Of a stretch of 64,000 bases of DNA, positions 13,009-23,118 are shown piece by piece; the stretch's first letter is position 1; every line of letters starts with the position of its first letter. This DNA comes from Cadophora sp. MPI-SDFR-AT-0126 (lineage: Eukaryota; Ascomycota; Leotiomycetes; Helotiales; Ploettnerulaceae), in assembly GCA_020747065.1 (NCBI GenBank), contig JAGMVK010000024.1, positions 372,001-436,000 on the forward strand, in the 5' to 3' direction. Both the position numbers and the translations under genes were made by a program. Under the pieces are notes generated by a model. The model ran no database searches. It was not told the DNA's origin and saw nothing but the letters and a program-made list of their open reading frames with translations.

Positions 13009-13795
13009 CTTTTAACACTAATTATAGATATAGCGCTATTAAGACTTAAGCTCTTAGCGCCCTTTCTCTGTAATAGTAGCTGTAATCTAAGCAGAGAGAT
13101 TATTAATCTGCTCGCTAAGTTTAGTAAAGTCCCGGCGCTATCTCAGCTTATCTAAGCACTTTTATAAGAGTAAGTGCTAGAGATCTAAGTCTCTCTTTAT
13201 AAACGTAAAGTAAAAGTCTTCTATAAGATCCCGCTATAGCTCTAAGCCGAGGAAGACTACTACACTATCTATATTACTTATATTATCTAAGTCGTAGCTA
13301 ATAAGAGTTTTTAAGCTCCTATACGCGACGAACTTCATAACTACCTGTAAATACCGCCGTCTGTTACTAATTAGCCTACTGCACTATAAACTTATTCGAA
13401 CTAAGTATCCTTTACCGTCTACCTTAATAAGCGCTTCGCGACAAGCGGAGCCTTATCCCTCCTGTAAAACCAGCCCTTTTTACTAGTCTGAACACTAGTA
13501 GTAGCCCTACGCGGTCTCGTTTTTAGTCTTCTTAGTCAGTCTATCTACAGATATCTTGAGAAAGACTAGATCATCTAATACCCTATCCGTCTAATCTATA
13601 ATCCGGTACTTTCTACCCGGCGGCGGTCTAGCAGCGAGGGCATCCTTTATACTACTATATTCTCTAAACGCGTCAGCTGAGATAATAATAGCAAGTAGAA
13701 ACAAGAGGCCGTTAGCAGAAAGAGGAGGCGCGGACTTTAGTATCTCATATAATAGATACTTAGTCTATGTATATACTATCAGTAACCCGCCTAAG
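13009..13795 (-). pseudogene. DUF3435/FluG-like gene relic, upstream part
   Basis: The minus-strand translation reads KDALAARPPPGRKYR (about 13610-13655), CREALIKVDGKGY, then MKFVAYRSLKTLISYDL (13288-13337) and SNIDSVVVFLGLEL, with scattered TAG/TAA stops. This resembles the C-terminal catalytic region of fungal DUF3435/FluG-type proteins (..MKFA.HRNP.TL.GHYLDD.SNVDG..), a group related to tyrosine recombinases that includes Starship captains. The tyrosine in the last motif is kept; the preceding histidine is Tyr. The gene is dead. The N-terminal part is not recognisable upstream of about 13.8 kb. The family assignment is from memory. Confidence 0.55.
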
Positions 13796-14186
13796 CTTTT
13801 AGAACAAACACTCTTGACTTACTTTTTCGGGGTCGGTCACCAACTGCCCCGGATCCGGAAATAAGTTTGATGAACTTTGAAATGTTGTGAGAGTATGTAG
13901 TAATTCAAAAACCAAATCTACCTCATCAATTTTCGATAGGTCCACGAGGCTCTGTTTCAAGGAGGATATGTCGAATACCTACCTGAAAGAGATTATTCTC
14001 TTCCTTTCTTGCTGATATAGCAGACGGCAGACACACTCGTAGATGCCTGGCTTCTCTGTCTCTCTCCCATTATCCTTCTCCTTAAACCTAAGCCTGACTA
14101 AGTCAGTAAGTAGGTAAGTATATCCCACTCAATTCCAATTCTAATTCCAAAAAAAGCACAAATTATGTATTTATTTATCCTACCTA
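13796..14186. other. transition from AT-rich block to normal sequence
   Basis: Base composition changes sharply near 13.83-13.86 kb. The stretch up to 14186 is the 3' flank of the SUMO-protease-like gene and contains no gene I can support. Confidence 0.5.
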
Positions 14187-17100
14187 TCATATTAATAATC
14201 TAATCCTCCCCTCTCCATCCCTCTCCCCTAACCCCACACCCAACTCATTCAACACCTCCCTCTCTCCCCCTAGAACCCCCCTCAATCTCTCCACCTCCCC
14301 TACCCTCCCCTCAAAAACTCTCCTCGCTTCCTCTCCCTCTAACCACTCCCTCCTCCCCTCCAAATCCTCAATCCGCCCTTCTAAATCGACAGATGACTCA
14401 TAGAGCGGTTGGAGTTGCGCTTCTAAGGTTGCGCATTCTGCTTCTAGCTTGTTCAAATTCGCTTTATTGTTGTTTTCTTGAATATCGGCAGAGGATGGGG
14501 AGGAGGGAGATGAGTTCAGGAGGGCGGATGACCTTTTCAGGCTTTTCAAAGCTCGGCATTTCCGATCGTGGGAGACAGCGAGGAAGGAGTATCTACCCTC
14601 AACATCCTCTAAACATTTTCTCAATGCCGCCGTCTCTCTCTCAACGCTTTCCTTTTCAAGACCGAGTGCTTTTTTCGTTTCGTGTAAAGCTTGATCTAGT
14701 GACTCGCATAATTTCTCGAGGTGTGCGGCGGTTTCGTTGGCAGAGGCTTGGTAGGCTGTAAGTTGGCTTGATATAGTGGATATTGTAGACTGGAAGCGGG
14801 TTGAGGTTGCTTTGCTGCGTTTGTGGGGATGTTGGCCTAGTTGCGATGGGGCGGAAGTGCTGGCTTTGCGTTTGGTTTTCGATATTGGCAATGGCGAGGA
14901 ATTTCTGGGTGATGCGATCGATGGTTTGGTTTGTGTACTCTCTCCTACTTGTTCGATATCCCGGGCGTGAGAAGCTAGCGGGCTGTCCTTGTCGATCAGC
15001 TGCTTCTCGCCAGGAGTACTGTCTTTCGTTTTCAGTCCTTGTCCTGCATTCTGGTCGACCTGGCGTTGGTATTGCAGGGAAGATAGTGGTGGGACTTTGG
15101 CAGTAGACGGATTTGGCGATCCAAGATAACTACTCCTGACAGGACTTGACATGACCCGTGTCATTTCATTCTTTTCCTGGCCCTGGGAGACACCTGCGAA
15201 ACTCGATTCAAATAGCGACTCCTTCGGAACTAGTAATTTCTCCTGTTGGATTGGCGTCTGCGAGGGCACAGGTGGAAGGGAGGGTTCTGGAACGAGTTGT
15301 GTCGGCGTGCTGATAGTTGGATAACGCGGTTTCGATTCTGGTGATACAGATGTCGCCGTCGACGTTGCCACAGCGGTAGGTTCTTGCTGTTGAAGTAGTG
15401 TTGATAGACTAAGATGAGGAGGATGTGATGATGGTGTCGGTGACGACAGTGAAGTGGGTGATGGTTCTTTTTGCGGTGAGTCCATCTTCGAGACAGATGC
15501 TTCAGGTGGTCTTTGCGTTGAATTCGACACATCGCTAATATCAGCATTCGCATTGACTAGAAACTCGTCGAAATCTTTCTGGATCCTCTCTCGGAGAGCT
15601 CTTCTTTTCCTAGAAGCATCGCCCATTTGAATGAACGATTCCTTGCGGACATCCTGTATGAATTGCTCGGGATTGATCAGGAAAGCTTCCAAGAACAACA
15701 AGAGGTAAATTCCACAATCGTAAATATTATCCTGCCTTCGGAAATTCTTAGCTTGTAGAAATGCGATTTCTTGGTGCACATATCTTTCGTTAGCCTCAGC
15801 AATAAAGTCTTGCATAACCTTGAACACGGATCCATTGTCTGCTGTACCGATGGTGTCCAGGGAGTCGAGGATCATGATCGATGGTTTTCCTTCACTGTGC
15901 TCGCCCAAGTGCGACAGAACGACGAGAATCCAATGATTCCCATTCTGATTTACCGGGATAACATAATGCTCTACCGCGAAGATTGAAGGTACCCTCGCAG
16001 CACGACGTGCAAGTAGCCGGTCAACGGTTCCAGACCGAATTGCGTTGATGAGAGTCTTGTAGAAAAACGAGCTATCGATGAATATCTTACTCTTCGACGC
16101 GTAGTCATTCCGAAGAAGCCATGCAGAGTAGTTTATCACCTCGTCATTGATCCACTCTTGATCATCAAGCGTCTTGATGTCTTTCGGAAGAATCACTCCT
16201 TCTGTCCATTTCAGACAAGGTGCATCCGCTTGTCTGCTTTGTGCTGGCGGAGGTGACGACGATATCGTAATTGCAGACCGTGTTGGCTGACTTTTGGAGG
16301 TTCTGTGTTGCTTTGCTGGTAGACATGGTGATTCGGGCGGGCAATCATTGTCGGATAGGCTGCTTTCTTCGACTGGCGTCCTTGATTGGGGCGAGGGTAA
16401 GTTTTGCATTCTCAGCCGCGATTCGGAAGGAGTCATAGATGATTTTGCTGTACCGAGTTCTGGTGATGCTGAGCTGTGGGTTGCTCTATATTTTGAAGTA
16501 TCTGGGTTTCTGGATGGAGTTTCTGGCACTTCAGACGATCGTAGTGACTTTCTGGATGTAAAAGTTCCTTGGACCGCGAATGGGTCCTCGCCACCAGTCT
16601 TGTTCCGCTGAGTTGACGATTCCCAGGCCTTTTCAGAGTCATTGTACAGGTGGCTCAGATCATTCCGCATATCTGATTCGAGATAGGAAACTTGGCGAGA
16701 AGCGAACCTGAAGTTGAATGGAGATGAGCTCGGACGGGAACGGAGATCAAGAGCCCAACCTCTAAACTCTAGGTCCGATGCTTGTGTTTGTGCGGGCAAT
16801 TGAGCATAATAGCCACGCCCAGTTTCAAAAGAATGAAGTGATTGACCTAGCTGCTGCTCTCGTAGGGAAGCAGCAGTAGAAGAGGCGTCAACTGATCTAC
16901 GTGGAGGACTCATGAGAGTATTCGATGGGAAACTCGGTGCACTTGGCGATGGATTCTGGTCTACTACTTCTATTGTCCTTGAGTGGTCGTCTCCATTGGT
17001 TGCAGAAGATTTGGAGTTGAAAGATTCCATTCCAGCTTCATCCAGATCTACCAGGCCATCTCCGTCTCGGTTCGAAGGCCGAGCATCTCCTGGTGTTTGG

Positions 17101-18452
17101 TTATCCTCCATGTTCACCAAGCCACCATCTTCCGTATTGGCTCTAGCTTCGTACGCCGTATCTTCCCCCGCAGCTTCATAATCTTGTACATCGTCGTTAG
17201 GAGGAGTGTCCTCTGCACGGTCGTTGTTTGCGGTTCCTCCAGCCGCATTATGTCCAGCGTCTGGAAAGCTGCCACATGTATCCGGAGTCTGCAGCACCAC
17301 CCCATTATCATCAGCTTTCTTCGAGGCCTTTCGTCGACCACTCGCCGTTTCTCTAGCTGATATCGTCCTTTGTCGGCCATCATTGCCACGCACATCCACC
17401 TTCCTGAGCGAAATCGAGCTCTGCGCATCAGCTTGTCTTGATTCCACATGCGTTTGGCCATTATTCACAGCACCCCGACCCGGTATCCTCTGCTCTCTGC
17501 TTTCAACTTGGACCACTATGGTATCCAGCTCATTCTCCGCATACCCATCATCGTGACTAGATTCTGCTTGCACGATATCTCCAGCACTCCCAACCTGCCT
17601 CTTCCCGCCCTGATTATCACTTTCCCCAACTATGTCCACCACTTGACTACCATCTTCCTGCACGCCGGCTGTCGCATCCTTCTGCCCATCCAGAACACTC
17701 TCATCCTCCTTCACCAATGATATGGCCCTCTTAGGCTTCTTTGCGACGACCACCGCCCGCCTCGCAAGTTTAAAATCTGCCGGCACATAAATACTCAAAT
17801 CCGGGCTCGTCGTCCTCGATTTCTGAACCGCCCTCTCCCTCCGCTGCTCCTCCACTGCCGCCATAGTCTTCTCGATATCATGGTCGTAGGATTTCGACAG
17901 CGCAAGCAGATCCCTCGTCGCATTCCGAGATTCTACAATGTTCGGCCCGACGCGCAAGTACACGTTCCATTCTGCTACCTCCCAGCGCTCGCATAAGAGG
18001 CGCAGATTGTATTTCTTCTCCTTGGCGAGGCGCGCGCAGTGGTGGCTGAATGCGTATTGGCAGATCTGGAGGAGGAAGTGTTGGGAGAAGCCGGGACCGG
18101 TGGGGGCGGGAGATGTGGCCCATTTTATGAAGGATAATGTATCGGAGGGTCTGCGTCTGGATCTAGTGAGTAAGGAGGTGTTAGGATTGTGGTCGAGGTC
18201 GGGATCAGTGTTGATGTCGATGTCGGTGCCGGTGTTGTATAGAGTATGTAGAGAGTCCCAGAGTTGGATGGATTCTTCCTTTGTCGTGTGCGTGGTGTTG
18301 CGGGATGATTCAATCAGCTGATGAGTTTTGGATGTACTCCTAGTCCTGTTTCTCGTCCTCGTCCGATCATTATCCTGCTCCTGATTCTGCTCTTCTGCTG
18401 TGTTGGTGATCTGGATAAGGACTTGGACATGGCTTGTTGCCGCGCTGGACAT
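14187..18452 (-). CDS. Ulp1/SENP-like SUMO protease (peptidase family C48), 1,421 aa, single exon
   Basis: A C48 cysteine-protease domain lies at about residues 740-935. It has His840 in GNHWILVV, Asp863 in IMILDSLD, and Gln907..Cys913 in the QDNIYDCGIY box; this H-D-Q-C set and the QxNxxDCG spacing are diagnostic. The family cleaves SUMO from conjugates or matures it, mostly in the nucleus. The first 700 residues are Ser/Thr/charged and low-complexity, as in fungal Ulp2-type proteins, and a long coiled coil fills about 1225-1415. It starts at an ATG (MSSAATSHVQ); no intron is needed. The gene is intact although it sits only 350 bp from a RIP-mutated block. Ulp1 versus Ulp2 class is not settled. 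Confidence 0.88.
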   Translation of the reverse strand: MSSAATSHVQVLIQITNTAEEQNQEQDNDRTRTRNRTRSTSKTHQLIESSRNTTHTTKEESIQLWDSLHTLYNTGTDIDINTDPDLDHNPNTSLLTRSRRRPSDTLSFIKWATSPAPTGPGFSQHFLLQICQYAFSHHCARLAKEKKYNLRLLCERWEVAEWNVYLRVGPNIVESRNATRDLLALSKSYDHDIEKTMAAVEEQRRERAVQKSRTTSPDLSIYVPADFKLARRAVVVAKKPKRAISLVKEDESVLDGQKDATAGVQEDGSQVVDIVGESDNQGGKRQVGSAGDIVQAESSHDDGYAENELDTIVVQVESREQRIPGRGAVNNGQTHVESRQADAQSSISLRKVDVRGNDGRQRTISARETASGRRKASKKADDNGVVLQTPDTCGSFPDAGHNAAGGTANNDRAEDTPPNDDVQDYEAAGEDTAYEARANTEDGGLVNMEDNQTPGDARPSNRDGDGLVDLDEAGMESFNSKSSATNGDDHSRTIEVVDQNPSPSAPSFPSNTLMSPPRRSVDASSTAASLREQQLGQSLHSFETGRGYYAQLPAQTQASDLEFRGWALDLRSRPSSSPFNFRFASRQVSYLESDMRNDLSHLYNDSEKAWESSTQRNKTGGEDPFAVQGTFTSRKSLRSSEVPETPSRNPDTSKYRATHSSASPELGTAKSSMTPSESRLRMQNLPSPQSRTPVEESSLSDNDCPPESPCLPAKQHRTSKSQPTRSAITISSSPPPAQSRQADAPCLKWTEGVILPKDIKTLDDQEWINDEVINYSAWLLRNDYASKSKIFIDSSFFYKTLINAIRSGTVDRLLARRAARVPSIFAVEHYVIPVNQNGNHWILVVLSHLGEHSEGKPSIMILDSLDTIGTADNGSVFKVMQDFIAEANERYVHQEIAFLQAKNFRRQDNIYDCGIYLLLFLEAFLINPEQFIQDVRKESFIQMGDASRKRRALRERIQKDFDEFLVNANADISDVSNSTQRPPEASVSKMDSPQKEPSPTSLSSPTPSSHPPHLSLSTLLQQQEPTAVATSTATSVSPESKPRYPTISTPTQLVPEPSLPPVPSQTPIQQEKLLVPKESLFESSFAGVSQGQEKNEMTRVMSSPVRSSYLGSPNPSTAKVPPLSSLQYQRQVDQNAGQGLKTKDSTPGEKQLIDKDSPLASHARDIEQVGESTQTKPSIASPRNSSPLPISKTKRKASTSAPSQLGQHPHKRSKATSTRFQSTISTISSQLTAYQASANETAAHLEKLCESLDQALHETKKALGLEKESVERETAALRKCLEDVEGRYSFLAVSHDRKCRALKSLKRSSALLNSSPSSPSSADIQENNNKANLNKLEAECATLEAQLQPLYESSVDLEGRIEDLEGRREWLEGEEARRVFEGRVGEVERLRGVLGGEREVLNELGVGLGERDGEGRIRLLI

Positions 18453-20204
18453 GATGCGATGAAGATTGAAAGCACATGTGTAGAATAGAGAGAATGATAG
18501 AGGATCCCTACCTGGGATAATAGAAGAGAATAGCAGATTGTTTGAGTTGTGCGGTGTTCTCTGCTGGTCTTGTGGCGCGAGTGGTGGTTGTAGAGGGATG
18601 TGGACATCAAGACCTGCTAAATGGTTCTCACTCGGCTTGGGTTGGCTAGGCTTGGCGTCCGCTCCTCTCCGCTCCGCTCCTCTCCCCTGGTGGCTCCGCT
18701 ACTTGAAGATGTGCATATCCAAAATCCCCAGTATTTCGATATCCCATCCTTTCCAACTTCCTTCCTTATTAATTAATATAAAGTGAAGTAGATTAGACCA
18801 AAGTAAACCAGATATTTACCTGTACCGATCTTCTGTATAATAATAATTATCGGCCTCCACGGCAGTGGCCCCCGAAGGGCCAGCGAAGCGTCATCAACAT
18901 ATGTATCCCAAAAGACCTTCGAGATCTCTTACTAAGTCAGCGGTTTCAGGTGGAAAGGAAGGATCAAATAGTTTACAACGCTCAACAGGCCTGAAGTCTC
19001 TTTTTCTTTGAGTATATGGACAGTATAGTATTTATATTTGCTAGTTTATACATTCGACCAATATTGAAGTTTGCCTCAGGCGAAAAGATGCCAAAACCAC
19101 CCGAGTACATTGATTTCATCGTCTATATCGTCTACATAATAATCAAAGCCTTTGATTGAAGCAATAATACTCTTCCTAATTCTATTACCCACTAGAATAA
19201 TACGGCTCGCTCTAGTCTTTAGCCCCTTTTGCCCTGGTTTTGATTCAATCCCCAGTCCTTAGTCTCTATTTCTTGCCTCTGTACGCGAAAGCTTCCCTTA
19301 AATCAAAAAACACCCGAATGCAGCCCCATCCCCGGCCGATCTTCCCTATATGGTTGAAAAAGCCATCGTTAAGTGAACATATAAATGCAATCGACTCGCC
19401 AATCTATCTTTTTCTCATCGATATAAATCTAAGCGTCGCGCATTAAGAATTCATCATGGGTTATAAAGACGCCATTGTCGAAGGCTATAAAGAGTATTGT
19501 ATTTTAATTCTTATCTAAAACAAGGCCCCACGACTTGACTTTAGTAGATGGAGCCTTCAATATTGATATAGATTTATTCTCCATATTAGTTTCTGCCACC
19601 CACCTTCGTTTCCATGTGGTAGGTATGCTTTCATGAGTACAGATGAAATTGATTTGAATGGGATCTTGAGCTAAGTTGGTTTTGGTCATGATCGTAATGT
19701 CGTTGTCGTATACTCTTCTAATGAATATCCTTCGTCGCTATTAAGTACTTATTTTATAAATAGGAATTCACCTATTGTATTAAATTTATTCTTAGGACAG
19801 AACCAATGTGTATTTGCTATCTTTCATAATAATTCGCTTCTTAAAAATACATTTCAAGCAAGTTAGTACGTTCAAGGTATAACACTACTGCGTAGAATGC
19901 GATAAACTCACGTGAGATAAGCGAGTGTCGAGTCAAAGACTAGTTCTTGTTTTTGCTATAAAACTTAAGATTAGCCCTTGTTCTAATAAGACTAGACTCA
20001 TTAGGGACTTAGGTGATAGTCTTGTCAAATGGTATGACTCGACAAAACGACATGGACGCGATAGTACTAGCCTTAAACAATCTAAAACAATAGAATTTGA
20101 GTCAACGACTTCTTCTGTCTAAGTCAAACTCAAGTTTAAACTCGGATTTCGCTGCTGATCACGACTCGAGCTCACTTCTATACGCAATCGTGGCTGTTTG
20201 CACG
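18453..20204. other. intergenic region, no supported gene
   Basis: This holds the upstream region of the SUMO-protease-like gene (CT-rich stretch around 18655-18695) and about 1.4 kb in which I see only short open frames. A 20-codon frame beginning ATGGGTTATAAAGACGCC at 19456 has no continuation I could justify. Confidence 0.4.
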
Positions 20205-22190
20205 ATGCTTACTCAAACTTTATACAAAGGAGGAAGTCGCCGAGAAGCACCTAGCATTGCTATGATTCGTTATGGCCTGTTCAAGGGAGGCAGTCGACAA
20301 GTAATGCACAGCCATGCAATGCCGATTCTTCAAAAGCAAACTGCCGACGGTCTAGGTGAGCAAATACAATTCGAAACCAAACGAGTCTGAGGCGAGTGAT
20401 ATTTTACTTATCTTTTTGTCGCAGAGGGCATCGCAGAAGACGAGCTGTATCGATTCACTCGATATCAGTGGCTGTACAGGGAATCCGAGCAACTCGCGAT
20501 GCGCTACCGCAAGTTCAACGTTCTCGGCCTCGTTGATGCTTCCGTGAGAGCTGCTGGTAAAGGTGCTAAGGCTTGTAAGTTATAAGTTTTATAATCTCTG
20601 GGCTTTCATAATCTCTGGGCTGCAAACCTAATTGAGGGATTGAAGCTGACTTGCAAACAACAGGTGTCGAAATTGTCAAATGCATCGAGGGTCAATATAA
20701 CAAGGCATTTCTCATGAAGATGGACAATGGAGAAGTAGTAGTAGCTAGGCTTCCTCATCCTAACGCTGGTCCTGCTTTTTATACTACTGCCTCCGAAGTT
20801 GCTACCCGCCGATTGGTCAGTTTCAGCCCTTCCTAGTTTTTTTTTTGAGCCATTCTCATATGTCCATTTAGTTACGAACCGTGCTGAAAGTGTCCGTCCC
20901 ACGCATCCTTGCATACGCAGCCAACGTTGATAATCCCGTGGGTGCCGAGTACATCATTGAAGAGGAGGCACACGGTGAGCCATTAGAGTCGTTCTGGAAT
21001 CAGTGGGATATAGCATCTAAGCTAGGAATCGTAGATTAGATTGTCGATCTCGAGGCAAAGCTATCATCGATATCATTCAACAAGCACGGTTGCATTTATT
21101 ACAAGAAGCATCTTAAGGAGCAAGGTAAACAAAGTTCTGACATTATAGCCAAGCACTCGTCAGGAGATGCTTCTGGGCAGTTTGCTTGGAACCCCGAGAA
21201 GTTTGCTTTTGGGCCATTAACCGAAGCAAAGTTATGGCAAGGCGAGAGAGCATGGTCGCAGATTAGCCGAGGTCCTTGTAAGATTGGCTCAGATTATTAG
21301 AGTGCGTTTTTGATAACCTTTGTAGGGGCCTCTCCGTCGCTTTACCTGGAAGCTATGGGAGAGAACGAGGAGTATTGGTCGATGAACTTTGCAAAAGCAC
21401 AAATATTGCCTTATGAAGCGGACGAACGAGCAATGAATGGCGACAGCTACGAGGGACTGTTACAGCTATACCACGAGGTTATCCCGCCATTAGCGGCTTC
21501 CGGAATCCCAGCTTCACTCTCACATCCAGATCTCGGCCTTCACAACATATTCGTGGATCCCAAAACAAGGAAGATTACTTCTTTCACCGGCTGGCAGTCA
21601 GCTTCGGTATCTAAGCCCTTCTTCCATTCCCGTCTCCCAAGCATGCTGGTCTCAGCCGACCGGCGCTATTCAGACCAGCAGGAGGCTATTGCCGAGTCAG
21701 AGAATGCCGATATCGCTACCGATCTAGTCGACTATTACCAGATCATGAGCAAAGTCAAAACGGTATCACATTGGGGCTTCGTCAATACCCAGCACCGCGA
21801 ACTTCTGTACGATCCTGCATCTCTGATCACTGGTGCTTTAAGCCGCAACGATGTGTTCCCCTTGAAGCGGGCTGTGTAGGAGGCAATTGCTCACTATAGC
21901 AAAATCGCACCGAAGTTTTCACCATTGCCGATTCCCTATACCAAAGCCCACCAAAAGTTGCTAGAGATGAAGGCGAGCTTCACGATAATCTGCTGGCATA
22001 TTCACAGCAGCTTCATGACAATGGGATACTCCCAAAGGATGGAATGGTCCTTCGAGGAAAGCCCTACTGGCAAGCCTTACGGGACAAGCGTCAATGTCGG
22101 AAAGAGTATATTCGTTCCGCAATTACCATGGACGACAAACGTTGGTATCGAAGACTCTGGCGTCATATGTTCGAGCGTGAGATGAAGTAA
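20205..22190 (+). pseudogene. AIM9-like aminoglycoside-phosphotransferase-fold protein, inactivated
   Basis: Five exons can be joined: 20205-20355, 20425-20574, 20664-20815, 20872-21277 and 21326-22190, all with GT..AG introns. The product has features of the fungal AIM9/APH-fold family: a FTRYQWLYRE-type start, EGQYNKAFLMKMDNG, ASEVATRRL, a long middle, and SHPDLGLHNIFVDP as the Brenner-type catalytic loop (HxDLxxxN). In intact kinases a second Asp follows; here FTGW has replaced the usual DW. Breaks: TAG at 21037-21039, TAG at 21877-21879, and a one-base frameshift near 21945-21960, after which the C-terminus (MDDKRWYRRLWRHMF) is read in another frame. Both stops are explained by C-to-T or G-to-A changes. 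Confidence 0.75.
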
Positions 22191-22678
22191 GATCAGAAGC
22201 GAGAGCTACTCTCCTGAAATCTAAATTTCACTCTTGGAATTCTGGGCCGGTTTTGCTTGTTGTTGATGCGGGACTTATTTTGTGTTTAGATAAACCAGGG
22301 GGTTTGATGTACACCCAGTAGCGAACACAAAGTCAGTCTCTACTTAAGGGTATAAACACAATACAATCACCACAAATTATCATAACTTCTATTTCTCTTG
22401 TAATGCGTCTCTGGAACTGCTTGTTGACAGAAATGCATATCATGGTAATCGAGCGTAGAACGAAGGATTTCGCCTACATTAGACTAACAGTCACTCCCGC
22501 TCAGACTTGTCGCCATCAACTTTGGCTTGTTTCTGTCTGCATCTCATTTTAAATCGGCCACCTGCAATTATTCTGTTGCTCCCGATCCGACCCTTACATT
22601 TCCCATCGCGATTCTGGCAATATCCTCAAATATCTCCTTCCTGCCAGCTCATACATCCTTGACTCTTGTCGATATTCC
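22191..22678. other. intergenic, nothing recognised
   Basis: Ordinary base composition and no open frame or repeat that I can support. It lies between the 3' end of the phosphotransferase pseudogene and the 3' end of the frameshifted small frame. Confidence 0.4.
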
Positions 22679-23118
22679 CTATTTCGTAATCTCCCCATCC
22701 TGAACGTCTCCTGTCTCTATAGCCCTTGCAACAGCTTCAGCGTTGAAAGCATTACCCAGCTGAAACCTAATCTTGTCGCCAATTTTCAGTTTCGCGTCAT
22801 TTCCTGGGCCCATCTTCTTGACAAAGGCCTTGACAGCCTGGTTTTCCGGACTTCGGCGGGCATGGATGACACCTACTGCATGCTGGAGTCCGGTGGGCCC
22901 TTGTGGACGTCGAAGCGCAGGTTTCGTGTCTGGGCTAGACCGTATTTTCTCCTTTCGTCGTCGGCCCACGTCAGATTCCGGAACTTGTCTTCCTTCTGGA
23001 TGACTTCATTGGCCAGCTCCGCGAAGACAGCTCGGGGAAACGGAGGTCGGGGTGGTGGTTTTGCGGCGCCAGCGGCCACCTTGGCAAGAGCGCTGCTAAT
23101 GCACTTCTTCCGAGGCAT
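22679..23118 (-). pseudogene. small unknown protein, apparently frameshifted
   Basis: From an ATG at 23118 the frame reads MPRKKCISSALAKVAAG and runs to a stop at about 22873. An overlapping frame then continues with plausible coding sequence (ARRSPENQAVKAFVKKM, then LKIGDKIRFQLGNAFNAEA) to a stop at 22679. The two pieces look like one protein of about 145 aa with a one-base shift somewhere in 22870-22965. No splice pair explains the switch. I recognise no family. It could be a relic, a sequencing error, or two unrelated frames. Confidence 0.4.

Noticed and set aside
1..13850. A definable Starship element
   Set aside because: Only a relic resembling a captain was seen. There are no terminal repeats, target site or cargo boundaries within the window.
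14393..18321. Several plus- and minus-strand frames inside the SUMO-protease gene
   Set aside because: They are shadows of the 1,421-codon frame, with repetitive Arg/His/Ser translations and no domain.
19456..19518. Small frame starting ATGGGTTATAAAGACGCC
   Set aside because: Only 20 codons, and no donor site leads to a continuing exon.
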